Assembly: GCA_963277665.1 (NCBI GenBank)
Contig: OY728119.1
Coordinates: forward strand, 317,088,206 to 317,152,205
Direction: 5' to 3'
Length of the DNA stretch: 64,000 nucleotides
Origin: Viscum album
Lineage: Eukaryota; Streptophyta; Magnoliopsida; Santalales; Viscaceae
Shown: positions 26,555-37,114 of the stretch, in pieces
Numbering within the stretch: position 1 is the first letter of the stretch
How the letters are laid out: each line of letters begins with the position of its first letter
Position numbers and translations under genes: made by a program
The notes under the pieces: generated by a model
Databases searched by the model: none
What the model saw: only the letters and a program-made list of their open reading frames with translations
Told to the model about the DNA's origin: nothing

Positions 26555-26880
26555 ACTACACGCCATGTACTTTTCCACACACCGTGTACTTTTGGTCGTG
26601 TTGGTATGAGTACATGGGACGTGTAGCCATGTCAGCGACGAGGGGTGTAGGAACCGGCTACACACCGTGTAGTGGTACCTTACACACTGTGTAGTTAGTC
26701 GAAAGGCTTAACCAGTAAGGTGGTGGAGTCGCCTCCAGCTAGGTGAAAGTACACGCCGTGTACTTGGGAGTACATGTCTTGTACTCATGTCGACAAATGA
26801 ACAGTGTGGCGGTGCTGCCAAATGAATAGTTAAATAAAAGAAGTGCAAGCCGTGTACTCAGAAGTACACGTCGTGTACTT
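26555..26880. repeat. Near-palindromic ACACGNCGTGT repeats in the 3' LTR
   Basis: Same family and layout as 18462-18780, with one additional unit near 26575-26590 and several diverged copies (for example ACACACCGTGTAG, TACACGTCGTGTAC). Confidence 0.9.
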
Positions 26881-27517
26881 TGTTTTTTCAGCTTAAAACA
26901 GGCTGTAGCCTCCTCATTTGGCAGAGGAGACACTTGAGCCGATTTGGAGTCAAAGGAGGTGGCCAATACCTTTAAAGATCCGCTGGGTGTTCGTCTGGAA
27001 TCTGATTCGGCTTCGGACGATCTCGTTGGAATCGCAAGGGTAAGCCCTCTCCTCTCCTGGTACCGTTCTTACCAATTCTTCTCCTAACATAAGTTATTTA
27101 CATTTTAATGGGTTTTTTTCTTCGCCAGATATACACCGTTCTTGGGCATTTCTGGAGTTGGCGTTTGGGTATAACGTTCATTGGCGTATAAGGTAGGTGG
27201 CTTGGTGTTTAGTTTTCCAACTGTTGTGTGTCTTGTGTGTTTTTGTGCCACGAACCCATGTTGGGGTGTCATGTGGCTGAGTCTGTTGATATATTTAATG
27301 CCTATAATTGCATAGGTTATTAAATTGTGATAATAAAATGCTGGTTGGGATCATTTCTTGGATCCGAAACCACCCCGGGGGTGTGTTCCACTGTTTAGCC
27401 GTTAGGCTAGGATACCCTAGGGTATGCCTTTAAATGTAGTAATTTTAGAATTTCCTTGAGAGGAATTGGTTGTTTACTGCATTTTGACATGTTGGGCATG
27501 GCCCATTTACCTATTAG

Positions 27518-27716
27518 CCTGAGGGCGTTGTTGTGATTAGCCTGAGGGCACTGCACTGTTAGTCTGAGGGTTGTAGTTATTTCGGCCTGAGGAAAACTTC
27601 TTCTGTGCCTGAGGGCAATAGACTCTGTGCCTGAGGGCGACACTACCTACGCCTGAGGGAAATTTCTGTTATTCTTGAGGGTGGATTCTTGTGTTGGACA
27701 CTCCTTACCTAAGGGT
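27518..27716. repeat. GCCTGAGGG tandem repeats in the 3' LTR
   Basis: About ten copies or variants of GCCTGAGGG, matching the array at 19401-19600 copy for copy apart from point changes. Confidence 0.88.
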
Positions 27717-28448
27717 AGGGGTTTACTTGTCTGATGACGTAGACAGTTTAATTAGAAATGCACTATGGTGATTTCTAATATTTAATGGATTAAATGAATA
27801 ATAAAATGGAAATATAACTGGTAATTAGTTAATTTTGATTACTACTTACCTTATTTCATTTTACTACTGAACACTATCATTGCATGCTTTACACACAGTT
27901 GAGCATAGGCCTTTGGTGGGTGCCTACTGAGATACGTTTCTCACACCGTGTTTGGGTCACGCTTTTCGACCCAAACAGATTACGTTTCTGCAGGTGTAGA
28001 TAGGGGCAAGAGTCCCTATACAGGTAATTGACTGTTGTTGAGGATCATGAGGGCATGGTACTGAGCCTAGTCTCACGATGCCGCTTCCAGCAGTTTACTT
28101 TGCTTTGTTGTACTCTGTTTTTTGTTGTAATCTATTGATGTATAACATGTTCTAGCTATTTTCTTAGAACATGAAACATGTAGCATCATCATTTACATAC
28201 AGTTGTTTATGTCATCTGCAGTTGTTATTTCCGTTGATTCTGTTTACTGCTTCCGCTGTTGTTGTATGTTTTATTTTTTATCCCGCTGCGCTACACTTTG
28301 ACAAATGAGGGCATAGTTTCCCCACTATCAGACCTGGGCCCTCGCTGCTAGTTGGCAGCCTCTGGCGTTTGGGGAAATGCGATTGGGGTCACGTGGAAAA
28401 CCAGATTTGGGGCACCCATTGCGTGGCACCCAGGTCCAGGACGTTACA

Positions 28449-28453
28449 TAAAA
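28449..28453 (+). repeat. Target-site duplication, right copy (TAAAA)
   Basis: Identical to 18350-18354. Confidence 0.95.
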
Positions 28454-31400
28454 CACTAATACATAATAGTGGATCTCTCTCCCCTGGCATAGAATTGTCA
28501 ATCAACTTTAGGGGTCCATCATATATTTCACAATGTGGTTTACATCCTAATAATGAAATATTTTTTTATCATAAAGGGAATCCATATATCAAATAAATTT
28601 TTTAGTTTTCCTATACAGATAGGCACTCAAAAATTGTGGATAACTACATCTAGCAGAACTTCATCAATCAATTATGTCTCATCCAGGCCAAAAGGTAGTT
28701 TCAGGTGATGATCATCATCTATACCACTCCTGGAATATGAACCCATATTTGTAAATGAGGATATTCTAGAAGATCCTACTCCCCTTGATAAATTAGTTGA
28801 GATATTAACTTTATTATCATATAATTTTAAAGGAATCCTCATAGAGGATAAGGATAAATCAATGTTTATAAAGAAATTATTGTTTGAGGGAAATGTACTA
28901 GTCGCATTCTTGGAAACGACCACTCCTCAATATGATAACCCAAAAACACCAAAAGAAGAATTTATACATTATTTACATTATAACATGTGTGTTAATTTCT
29001 ATCATCTCAAGAATAAATATTTGTATTACATAGTTTATGTTAACTTTATTGTGAAATTAGATTATATTTTCTACCAAATTCAATTATCCTCTATTTAAAT
29101 AGATAAAACCCTAAGTTGAAGAAATAGTATGAGTGATTTTAACATTCCTGAAATAGTAATGTCATGGAACTATTCTATAAAATATCTAATACCCCACCTA
29201 ATGTATAAATTAGAGTATGGTTTTAATACAATGTTTTAGATTTCAATAAAATCATATGGTAATAAATAATTATAAGAAATGAAACACAAAATTTCATACT
29301 ATCGGGACAACTCTAAGGACATATTTTTCTATATGATAGTTAGATCATATAATAAAATCTTTTGGTCCCTAAATATAGAAAAAATATATAATTGGTTATA
29401 TATTTCATGTATATGTTTTTTGATTAATTTCATTAATTATAGAGTGTAATTAGTAATCCTTGGATAATTTTTATTTGGATTATATTATTTGAAAGGAAAT
29501 TGATCAACATTAAATATGTAAAAAAATGTGGGACCTATTGATATTTTATGAAATAGATGAAATAATAATATTCAAAGGAGACAATGTGAGTTTTTATAAA
29601 CATCATGGAAAACACAACTAGAAAAGGGGATCATTCCAACATAAAAATCCTTGATCATGTCAATCTGGGATGAAAAGTGGAAGACTATCATGGGTCATTA
29701 CTATCCAAGAAAATATCCCCAGCATAGGTTTTCATTGAATTTAAAATAGAGTACAATGTAATGTGTCAGAATATACCAATGGGCTAATAAGATCCCTATG
29801 GTATATGTTTTGGATTCTAACTATATTTCTAATTAAATAAGAAAACATGTCCTTTATATATATTTTAATTTTGGACCCCAAAAATAAAAATCACAATTTT
29901 TACTTACTAACATGATTTCACTCCACCAATCATATTTACATTATCACTATATTGAGGTTTTAAAACCATTTAACTCGTATTATTATTGTGTAAAACCACT
30001 ATATATACATTTATTTTTATGTTAAAGGAACCACAAAATCAACTCTATGAAGGAATTTGATTCAATAATTACTAGGGGTGAATTTAATGAATCACATGGG
30101 ATATCTAAATGACATGTTTGAAAATGGGGAATGTCGTGTATAACCAGGATAAGCTTATCGAGACCCTATGAAAGCATGAAGTAAGACATGATGATGATAA
30201 AATATTAATGATAACATATTTTTAAATTGGGAGGAATATGGTTATATCACAATGTTAATGAAGATTTTATAACATTGATGAAGAAGTTTTCATATTTAAT
30301 TATAATGACAAAAATATCTACTCATATTATGATGTAGACAATATAAATGTTCTAGAATACATAAAAAGGGTTATAGAAATGTACTATTGATATAATTTCA
30401 CAATAGATAAATATAATTACTGTACATCCATGTATAAAAATTGGACAAATAATTGTTAGGAGTTGAAAGACCTTATTCAGAACATGGAGTAAATCTTGTT
30501 ACATGATAAAGTGGGAGATATAAAATATTAAAATAGATAATAGGAACATAATGTCATTATTTATGATTAATTAACAATTATCCATGAATTATAATTCATT
30601 TCATGAGGTGATTTATCATTCTAAGTCACTTTTATGGTCGTGTGATGTTCATCTAACATGGTTTTTATAGATGCAATCTAAGAAAATTTTTGAGAGGATG
30701 TGTATCATGTTAACCAAAAAAAAATTATCCGAACAAAGATGATATATTTTGAGAATTACAGTAAAACCCATGGTGGTATTCTATTCTTATAATTAATTGT
30801 AATTATATCTTTTAGAATTGATAACAAGGGAATTAACTGAACGTTGACTGAAATGTTGTAGATGGATTTAACTAGTGTGGAAAATTCTATAAATTTTCAT
30901 CATCTATATTATCTTTTATCCTCATTAATACCATGAAATAATTATTTTATTTGTGAAATGGTTATAGAATCTAAAATGGGGTGTATAAATTTTCATATTA
31001 TATTTTTTTAATGTAAAATCTTGTTGTGTTTATGATTATTAATTATTATACATAGATTCATTAATTCATTATTCATTACAATTCCATGTGATTGGGGGTA
31101 AAATTATAAGGAATAATGTATTATACATTTTTCATCATGAAAATTTAATTAAATGTAAACAATTTTAAAATATAATTTCGATTCATCTATCCTCTTAATA
31201 GAATTAATTATCTAACAATGAGAATCAAGGTGTGTTAGAGATATAGAGTGCATACCTATACTTAGTGAAACTCTTTGAGTTGATTATGAAAGCTTCGTTT
31301 TTTTTGGAATTCATTATTTCATTCCTTGTTACTTCATAAACCTAGATTTTTATTTTTGTCAAAAAAAATTATCTTTCATATTATTCAAAAAATTCAATAT

Positions 31401-32074
31401 CATTCTTATTCTTATAAAATTTTAAGTATAGTATCATTTGATATTGATTGAGATTATTTTCAAACCCTTATTTATTTGGGTTTGACCTTGGTTTTGAATT
31501 ATAAGTAAAATGTCATAGTAGTTTTAGTGTTTTTTAGATTATATATATATAAATTTCTAAAATATTGGAATCATATTAAAGTTAAAGACTCCATTTGGAA
31601 CCAATATTGATTTTGGAATCACTAAAAATGACATAGTTTAAGGGATTCACTAGTTTAATACATAAAAATATAATTTTCCCTCCTTTATTTTACATTTATG
31701 ACTATAGAGTAGGTTTTATTCCTTCTCTCTTTAGTTTTATTATTAGGTGTTTAATGTTGTTGGTTTTATTGGAAAAAAATTCATATCGGTGAATCTAGAG
31801 AATTTCATTATTAAACTCATTGAAATTCCATTCAAAATTGAAGATCATAAATGTTTCCATAGTAATGGATGTTAGAGCCCACAACCATTCTATAGTGATG
31901 AGAATGTACTACTCCATGACATGGAATTTATTTTCAAGGAGGCACTAGTGATAATCATAATTGAAGTTGATGATTTAAGGAAATATTCAATAGAGGAATC
32001 CTAGGATGAATAAGACCTAGAGGATACATTTGAGATAGTTGTTGAGCTTGAAGTTGAATATGTGATAACTTTTA
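28454..32074. other. AT-rich decayed intergenic DNA
   Basis: Continuation of the DNA that the Tekay element split. Apart from the open stretch at 28707-29098 I see no coding signal and no RNA gene. Confidence 0.5.
28707..29098 (+). pseudogene. Unassigned open stretch, possible remnant of a coding region
   Basis: About 130 codons are open to a TAA at 29096. The first 90 have a protein-like mix (EYEPIFVNEDILEDPTPL, DKLVEILTLL, SMFIKKLLFEGNVLVAFLE), rich in Asp and Glu, unlike the Phe/Tyr/Ile-heavy chance frames of the surrounding AT-rich DNA. The last 35 codons look like background. No start codon opens it convincingly, and no family motif is visible. It could be a decayed retroelement gag/ORF piece or chance. 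Confidence 0.25.
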
Positions 32075-32079
32075 TTCTT
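32075..32079 (+). repeat. Probable target-site duplication, left copy (TTCTT)
   Basis: TTCTT before the left LTR. The bases after the right LTR are TTCAT (44467-44471), one mismatch, consistent with an old insertion. Confidence 0.5.
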
Positions 32080-32342
32080 TGTTAGACCCTTCAGGAAAAT
32101 GTATTTTTTATAATCACAAATAATGTCACTTTACATATTCATATCTTTCATGAAAATTTTAATATTTCTATGTGAATCAATTTTTTCATACAACAACATA
32201 TACTTTAATAAGTCAATTTATTATAATTCATGAATCAATATGTCTACAAGTGTATTTTTACATATACTTTGATTAACAATTCATCTTGTAATGTTATATG
32301 CAAGACAGATTCATCACAATATTTCTTGGATTCCCTAAGACC

Positions 32343-32520
32343 AAAGTATGACACACCGAAACTGAAGTTGACACACTGAAACCAAATTTGACACATCGAA
32401 ACCAAAGTTAACACACCGAAACCGAAGATGACACACCGAAACCGAAGATGACACACTGAAACTGAAGATGAAACAATGAAACCAAAGTTGACACACTGAA
32501 GAAGACACATCGAAGATAAC
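32343..32520. repeat. 20-bp tandem repeat in the copia 5' LTR
   Basis: Unit GACACACCGAAACCGAAGAT with variants, about eight copies; a matching array is at 43085-43265. Both lie roughly 250-450 bp into the LTR, upstream of the TATA box, so an enhancer-like role is possible but unproven. Confidence 0.9.
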
Positions 32521-32737
32521 AGGCCAAAGTTATCAAACCAGAGACAAAATACTGAAGATTACTCACTAATTGATATAAATAACTGTTTTCATTTTATTTA
32601 TTCAAATTTATTTCTAACAGTCATATGTAGAAAAATTAATGTTTCTGACATTATTTAATGTTGTTTGTAGGAAAATCCGTAGACAAGTACGAGGTACATG
32701 CATGTGAGAAGATCCTTATGCATAGAGAATCATGGAT

Positions 32738-32745
32738 TATAAAAG
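32738..32745 (+). promoter_or_regulatory. TATA box of the copia 5' LTR
   Basis: TATAAAAG followed by GACCTCAT. The same sequence is at 43477-43484 in the right LTR, at the matching position. Confidence 0.75.
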
Positions 32746-33713
32746 GACCTCATATTTTACATTAAAGAAACGACTATGATAGTAGCATTACACGCTGATA
32801 CACAATCTGTGCCAATACGAAAAGATAAGAACTAAGCTCTTGAGATTACAAGAAGACTGTGGAAAGCTATGTTCTCCAAAAAGGCCCAATATACATCGAG
32901 ACATCAACGAGATGAACCATTTCAATCCCTAAATCTAGAGTACAAAAATTGTGATACTCTGTTTTGAAGAAAACTTCAAGTAGAAGACTCAAACACCATA
33001 TTCTCAAAATTCATTGAGTCTAGAGATTTAGTTCACAACACACAGAGAATTATTAACTCTATTGTGTTTTATATATATTCTATTTGAGTAGTGTGAATAT
33101 TTATTTGTATAACACACACTGTCTCTTGAGAATAACTAGAGGATATCAAACTATCCTCATACTCAATCTCTTATTTCTTTTGTTTCCCACGAATAACTGT
33201 GGTAGAGGTCAAGTGTGACCTGGACAGCCTGGTGTGCGGTTGTAAACCCGGATCCATAGTGTGGATCAAAAGATTATTTATATAAACAGATTTGTGGATG
33301 GTGATCACAAAGTGGAGAGGATTAAGTCTTTGCTTGAGACTGAACCTCTTGTTTACATTGTTTTGTTAATCTTCAATTACTCTATTTTATTTTATCCACT
33401 ACTTATATTTGCTAAAACATAAAACTATTTTTTCTTCCACTTTGATAGTAAGTTTTGGTTGGTGTGTTTATTTGTTTAATTAATTAAACTCGTTTCAAAA
33501 TTTGAATTAGTGTTCTACACTGATTCATCTGAGGACTAATCACCCTTTGAGAAACTTGTTGACCAATTGAACATTTACATTTCTACTGCCTAAATTAACT
33601 GGGCCATTTTTTAAAATTTGGGTATTTTAATAGAAATATTTTGAATAGAAATTATTAATTGGAACTCAATTCACCCCCCCCCCCCCCCTTGAGTGTCCAC
33701 TCCGACCAAAATT

Positions 33714-33725
33714 TGGTATCAGAGG
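33714..33725 (+). other. Primer-binding site of the copia element
   Basis: TGGTATCAGAGG, two bases after the LTR end, complementary to the 3' end of initiator tRNA-Met. Confidence 0.88.
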
Positions 33726-33839
33726 ATTATTTATTTTCATGTTTTTCAAATTATTTTCAACTGTGATTTTAGTTGTATCTTAAAGATCTTAAAATTTCTA
33801 TCATATCAACATTTTCAGTTCTTTAAATTCTAAGTAACT

Positions 33840-35550
33840 ATGGAAACTAGAGTTGAGGGTGCTGCTACTAAAAGGCCACATTTCTTTAATGGTAATAACT
33901 ATGCTCAGTGGAAATTAAAAATAAAAAGTATCAGGAGAGTATGGGACTTGAAATCTGGGACACAATTGAAGAGAAACATATACTTCCTGCTACTTCTAAG
34001 GATACATGGTCACAGTTTACTAAAGCTACATATAATAATAAATTTAAATCAATGAATGACTTTTACTATTCTCTAGGTTATGATGAATTCAATAGAATAT
34101 CTTCTTGTAAAACTACATATGAAATTTGGGATACTTTAGCTGTTTATCATGAGGGAACAACTAATGTTAAATAAATGAGATTAAATACATACACTATTAA
34201 ATATGAAAATTTTAAAATGAATACTGATGAACCTATATTTGAAATGTGTCTCAGGTTCAATGAAATAGTGAACACTATGAGTCTGCTTGGAAAACTAGTG
34301 GATAGCAAGGACCAGATTTTGAGACTGCTTTGATGCCTACCTGACAGATTGAGGGGAACTTCTGTTTCCATCCGAGAATCTTGTGACATAAGCAAGCTAC
34401 CAGTAAAAGAGATAATTGGGAAACATCTGATTTAAGAGGAAGAACTTTAATTGAATCAAGATGTAGATAAGGTACCAAGGAATAATTCAGTAACAATCAA
34501 GTCTACTACCTCAAATAAAGAAACAAAGAAAAAGTTCAAGCTTTTGTAGACATCTCCACTAGTGAGGAGTTAGATTTAGGCAGTGATGAGGAGATGGCTC
34601 ATCTTGCTAGAAGGTTAAAAAAAATTTACCAAAAAAAAAATTCTTTATAAAGTCAAACTACAAGGGAAAGTACGATTGTAAAGGAAAATGGAAGAAAGAT
34701 AGAAAATGGAATGACAACTCAAATGAAATAATCTGCTATGAGTGAAAACGAAAAGGTCATGTAAAGGCAGACTTCCCAAGATGAAATTCAAGAAGAAATA
34801 TGAAGAAAAGGGAAAAGGATACATAAAGTCTATAAAATCTACCTGAAGTGATTCAAAAGACAGCTTTAGTGGATTTGATGCTTCTGATAGTGAACAGAAC
34901 AATCATGCCAACTTATGTTTCATGACAGAGACATTTGAGGTAACACTAAACTCTCCTATACATAATTTCTATTATTATGATAATAAGAGTGAGTTACATA
35001 ATGATGAAGATATGACTAAGGATGAACTATGTGAATATTGTGAAATGATTGAATATACCTTTAATGAGCTCAAGGACAAATATAAATCATTAAAGAGACA
35101 ATATTCTTTAAATGAAAATTAAAAGTCAAGTCTGGATATTGAAAAAGAAAAACTCTCCCAACTATTAAATTAAAACACTGAACTTAATTTATCCAATGAG
35201 AAATTAAAAAGAGGCCATGAAAAGTTTAATGATAGTAGAGATTCCCCAAATCAGTTTCTAGGAAAACAGATTTCCCCAAAATATACAACTGGTCTAGGAT
35301 ATCAGCCTGGACAAAGAAGGATCATTAAAACTAAATTTATTCCAAAATCTGGAAAATTCACTACTAGTTCAAGTACTGGACCATTTCTTGAAAAACGATT
35401 CTCTAAAGGACCAAACAAAGTGTTAATGTCTCAAAATATATCTTCTCATTATAAGAAATATGTGAGACAAGTATGGGTTCCCAAAATAATACTTGTTAAC
35501 CTTTTAAGACCCAAGAAAATATGGGTACCAAAGTTACCCCATGTCTAATC
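33840..35550 (+). pseudogene. gag of the copia element (broken)
   Basis: Opens at ATG 33840 with a typical copia gag start (RPHFFNGNNYAQWKLKIKS). A frameshift near 33935 moves the rest to another frame: GLEIWDTIEEKH, KTTYEIWDTLAVYHEGT, then NTYTIKYENFKM and FNEIVNTMSLLGK, matching the UBN2/gag-polypeptide family. Stops occur from 34171 onward. A zinc knuckle at about 34734 reads C-Y-E-stop-K-R-K-G-H-V-K-A-D-F, so two of the four zinc ligands are gone (second Cys to stop, last Cys to Phe). A Lys/Glu-rich segment follows, including an open stretch at 34922-35122 that contains YYDNKSELHNDEDMTKDELC. The border with protease is taken at about 35550. Confidence 0.8.
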
Positions 35551-35960
35551 TATTTTGCAGGGATGTTGCCTGAAGAGTTCCTGTAAGACTAATTGGTATT
35601 TAAACAATAGATGTTCACGAAATATTATTGGAGACTAATCATGCTTGAAGATCCTAATCAAATTTGATGGTGGTCATGTAACTTTTGGTGACAATGCAAT
35701 GGGATGAATCGTCGTCTTAGGCCAGATCGGTAACCCTAATACAGTAATAATTTCCAAAGTACTTTTTGTTGATGGATTAAAGTAAAATTTACTTACCATC
35801 TCTCATTTGTGTGATAATGGTTTCAATGTCAAATTTTAAAATGATGCATGTAATGTTTTTAATTCCAAAAATGATCTAATATTTACTACTCTCAGAAATG
35901 ATAATGTGTTTGTTGTTGAATTAAATTCTTTAGCTAACCAAAATGTTTCTTGCATAAATT
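35551..35960 (+). pseudogene. Protease region of the copia pol (active site lost)
   Basis: The conceptual reading at about 35590 gives NWYLNNRCSRNIIGD, where the family has a WYLDSGCSRHMTGD-like block: the catalytic D-S-G has become N-N-R. Further blocks HVTFGDNAMG and VLFVDGLK are in the expected order, as is the downstream spacing to the pre-integrase segment. Several stops interrupt it. It cannot act as a protease. Confidence 0.75.
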
Positions 35961-36800
35961 CTTTTCATAAGGAACCCTGAATATGGCATAGAAGATTAGG
36001 ACACTGCAATGTGCACTCTCTTAGGAAACTTACTAGGAAAGGTTTAGTTAGAGACCTACCTAAACTGGAATTCCCACATAAAAAGTGTGCAATCCTTGTC
36101 AAAAGGGAAAGCAACACAAAGTTTCTTTCAAACCAAAGAAATAAGGTTCTATTTCTCAACCGCATGAGTTGGTTCACATGGATTTGTTTGGACCATCAAG
36201 AGTTTCTAGTTTAAATGGGAAACACTATGTTTATATTCTTGTAGATGATTTTTCTAGGTACACTTGGGTATATTTTCTAGCTCACAAAAGTGAAGCATGT
36301 TCTTATTTTATCAAATACTCCAAGTCTGTAGAAAAGCTTAGTGGACTTACAATTAAGACCTTGAGAAGTTATCATGGACGTGAGTTGGAAAATCAGGAGT
36401 TTGAATCCTATTGCTCACACAATGTCTGTAGTCACAATTTCTATACTCCTAGAACACCAAAAAAATGGAGTAGTGGAAAGAAGAAATAGAACCCTTCAAT
36501 AAATAGCTAGGAATATGCTTAGTGAATATAATTTACCTATTTATTTTTGGGCTGAAGCTTTAAATACAGCTTGTTATACCATTAATAGAGTCTTGATTAG
36601 ACCTATTCTTAAGAATACCCCTTATGAACTTTGTAACAATAGGATGCCTAAGGTTAACTACTTCATAGTTTTTGGTTGAAAAGTATTTATCCTTAACACT
36701 AAAGATAATCTTGACAAATTTTCCTCCAAGGGTGATGAAGTAATTTTCTTAGGTTAATCTACAACCAGTAAAGCCTATAGAGTATTCAATAAGAAGACCA
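35961..36800 (+). pseudogene. Integrase region of the copia pol (catalytic Asp lost)
   Basis: The pre-integrase zinc-finger block WHRRLGHCNVHSLRKLTRKGLVRDLP starts near 35987, with the Cys part damaged by an indel near 36090. The core has HMDLFGPSRV (first catalytic Asp) and FSRYTWVYFLAHKSEA. The second motif reads LRSYHGRELEN where RSDHGGEFEN is usual, so the second catalytic Asp is Tyr. A frameshift in the run of A at about 36462 moves the third motif, GVVERRNRTLQ (catalytic Glu), to another frame. Then come FWAEALNTACYTINRVLIRP, NTPYEL and a Ser/Glu-rich linker at 36806-37114. Integration activity is not possible from this copy. Confidence 0.85.
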
Positions 36801-37114
36801 AATGTGTGGAAGAGTCAGTACATGTCAACTCTGATGAGACTGATCCACATGAACCCAATACCTCTCTTGAATATCTTGAGGAAGATATGTCAATTCTGAA
36901 CCTTAATGATAATGACAGTGAATCCCCTGTAAAAGTGACAAGTTCTGGGAATCGTCCAGAATCTGCACCTATTGAATCTAAACAAATAGACAATCTTGAG
37001 GAGTCTAGTTTGACTCTTTTTATAGGTATTATAACTCTCAAGAAGCATCCTTTAGATGTTGTAGTAGGTTATTTAAACCCAGGGACACAAACTAGAGATT
37101 TTCTAAGAAACTAG

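Larger units (their letters stand above)
18355..28448 (+). mobile_element. Complete Tekay/Del-type chromovirus (Ty3/gypsy), coding-dead
   Basis: A 10,094-bp element with everything in order: target duplication, 1979-bp LTR, PBS for initiator tRNA-Met, long leader, gag, protease, reverse transcriptase, RNase H, integrase, C-terminal tail, polypurine tract, 2000-bp LTR, target duplication. LTR ends are TGTAA and TTACA, an inverted repeat. Integrase after RNase H makes it Ty3/gypsy. The tail after the integrase (VDRITKVLRGRSVPLVRVLW ... TWERG) resembles the divergent chromodomain of Tekay/Del elements, which also have LTRs of a few kb. Many stops and at least two frame changes make it non-autonomous now. 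It sits inside the older AT-rich repeat DNA. Confidence 0.9.
26449..28448 (+). repeat. 3' LTR of the Tekay/Del element
   Basis: TGTAAGAACC to GACGTTACA, 2000 bp, matching the left LTR throughout. Scattered differences such as GGGATGTTACA against GGACGTTACA show time since insertion. It retains the extra near-palindrome that the left copy lacks (around 26570-26590). The GCCTGAGGG array is at about 27518-27716. Confidence 0.95.
32080..33711 (+). repeat. 5' LTR of the copia element
   Basis: Starts TGTTAGACCC (right copy TGTTGGAACC) and ends CCGACCAAAA just before the PBS (right copy CTGACCAACA). Both LTRs share the TATA box, a 20-bp repeat array, and a poly-C tract 20-40 bp from the 3' end (15 C at 33674-33688 here, 11 C in the other). 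Substitutions and small indels are frequent. Confidence 0.9.

Noticed and set aside
32244..32510. Minus-strand Cys/Phe-rich frame in the copia LTR
   Set aside because: Reverse reading of the 20-bp LTR repeat.
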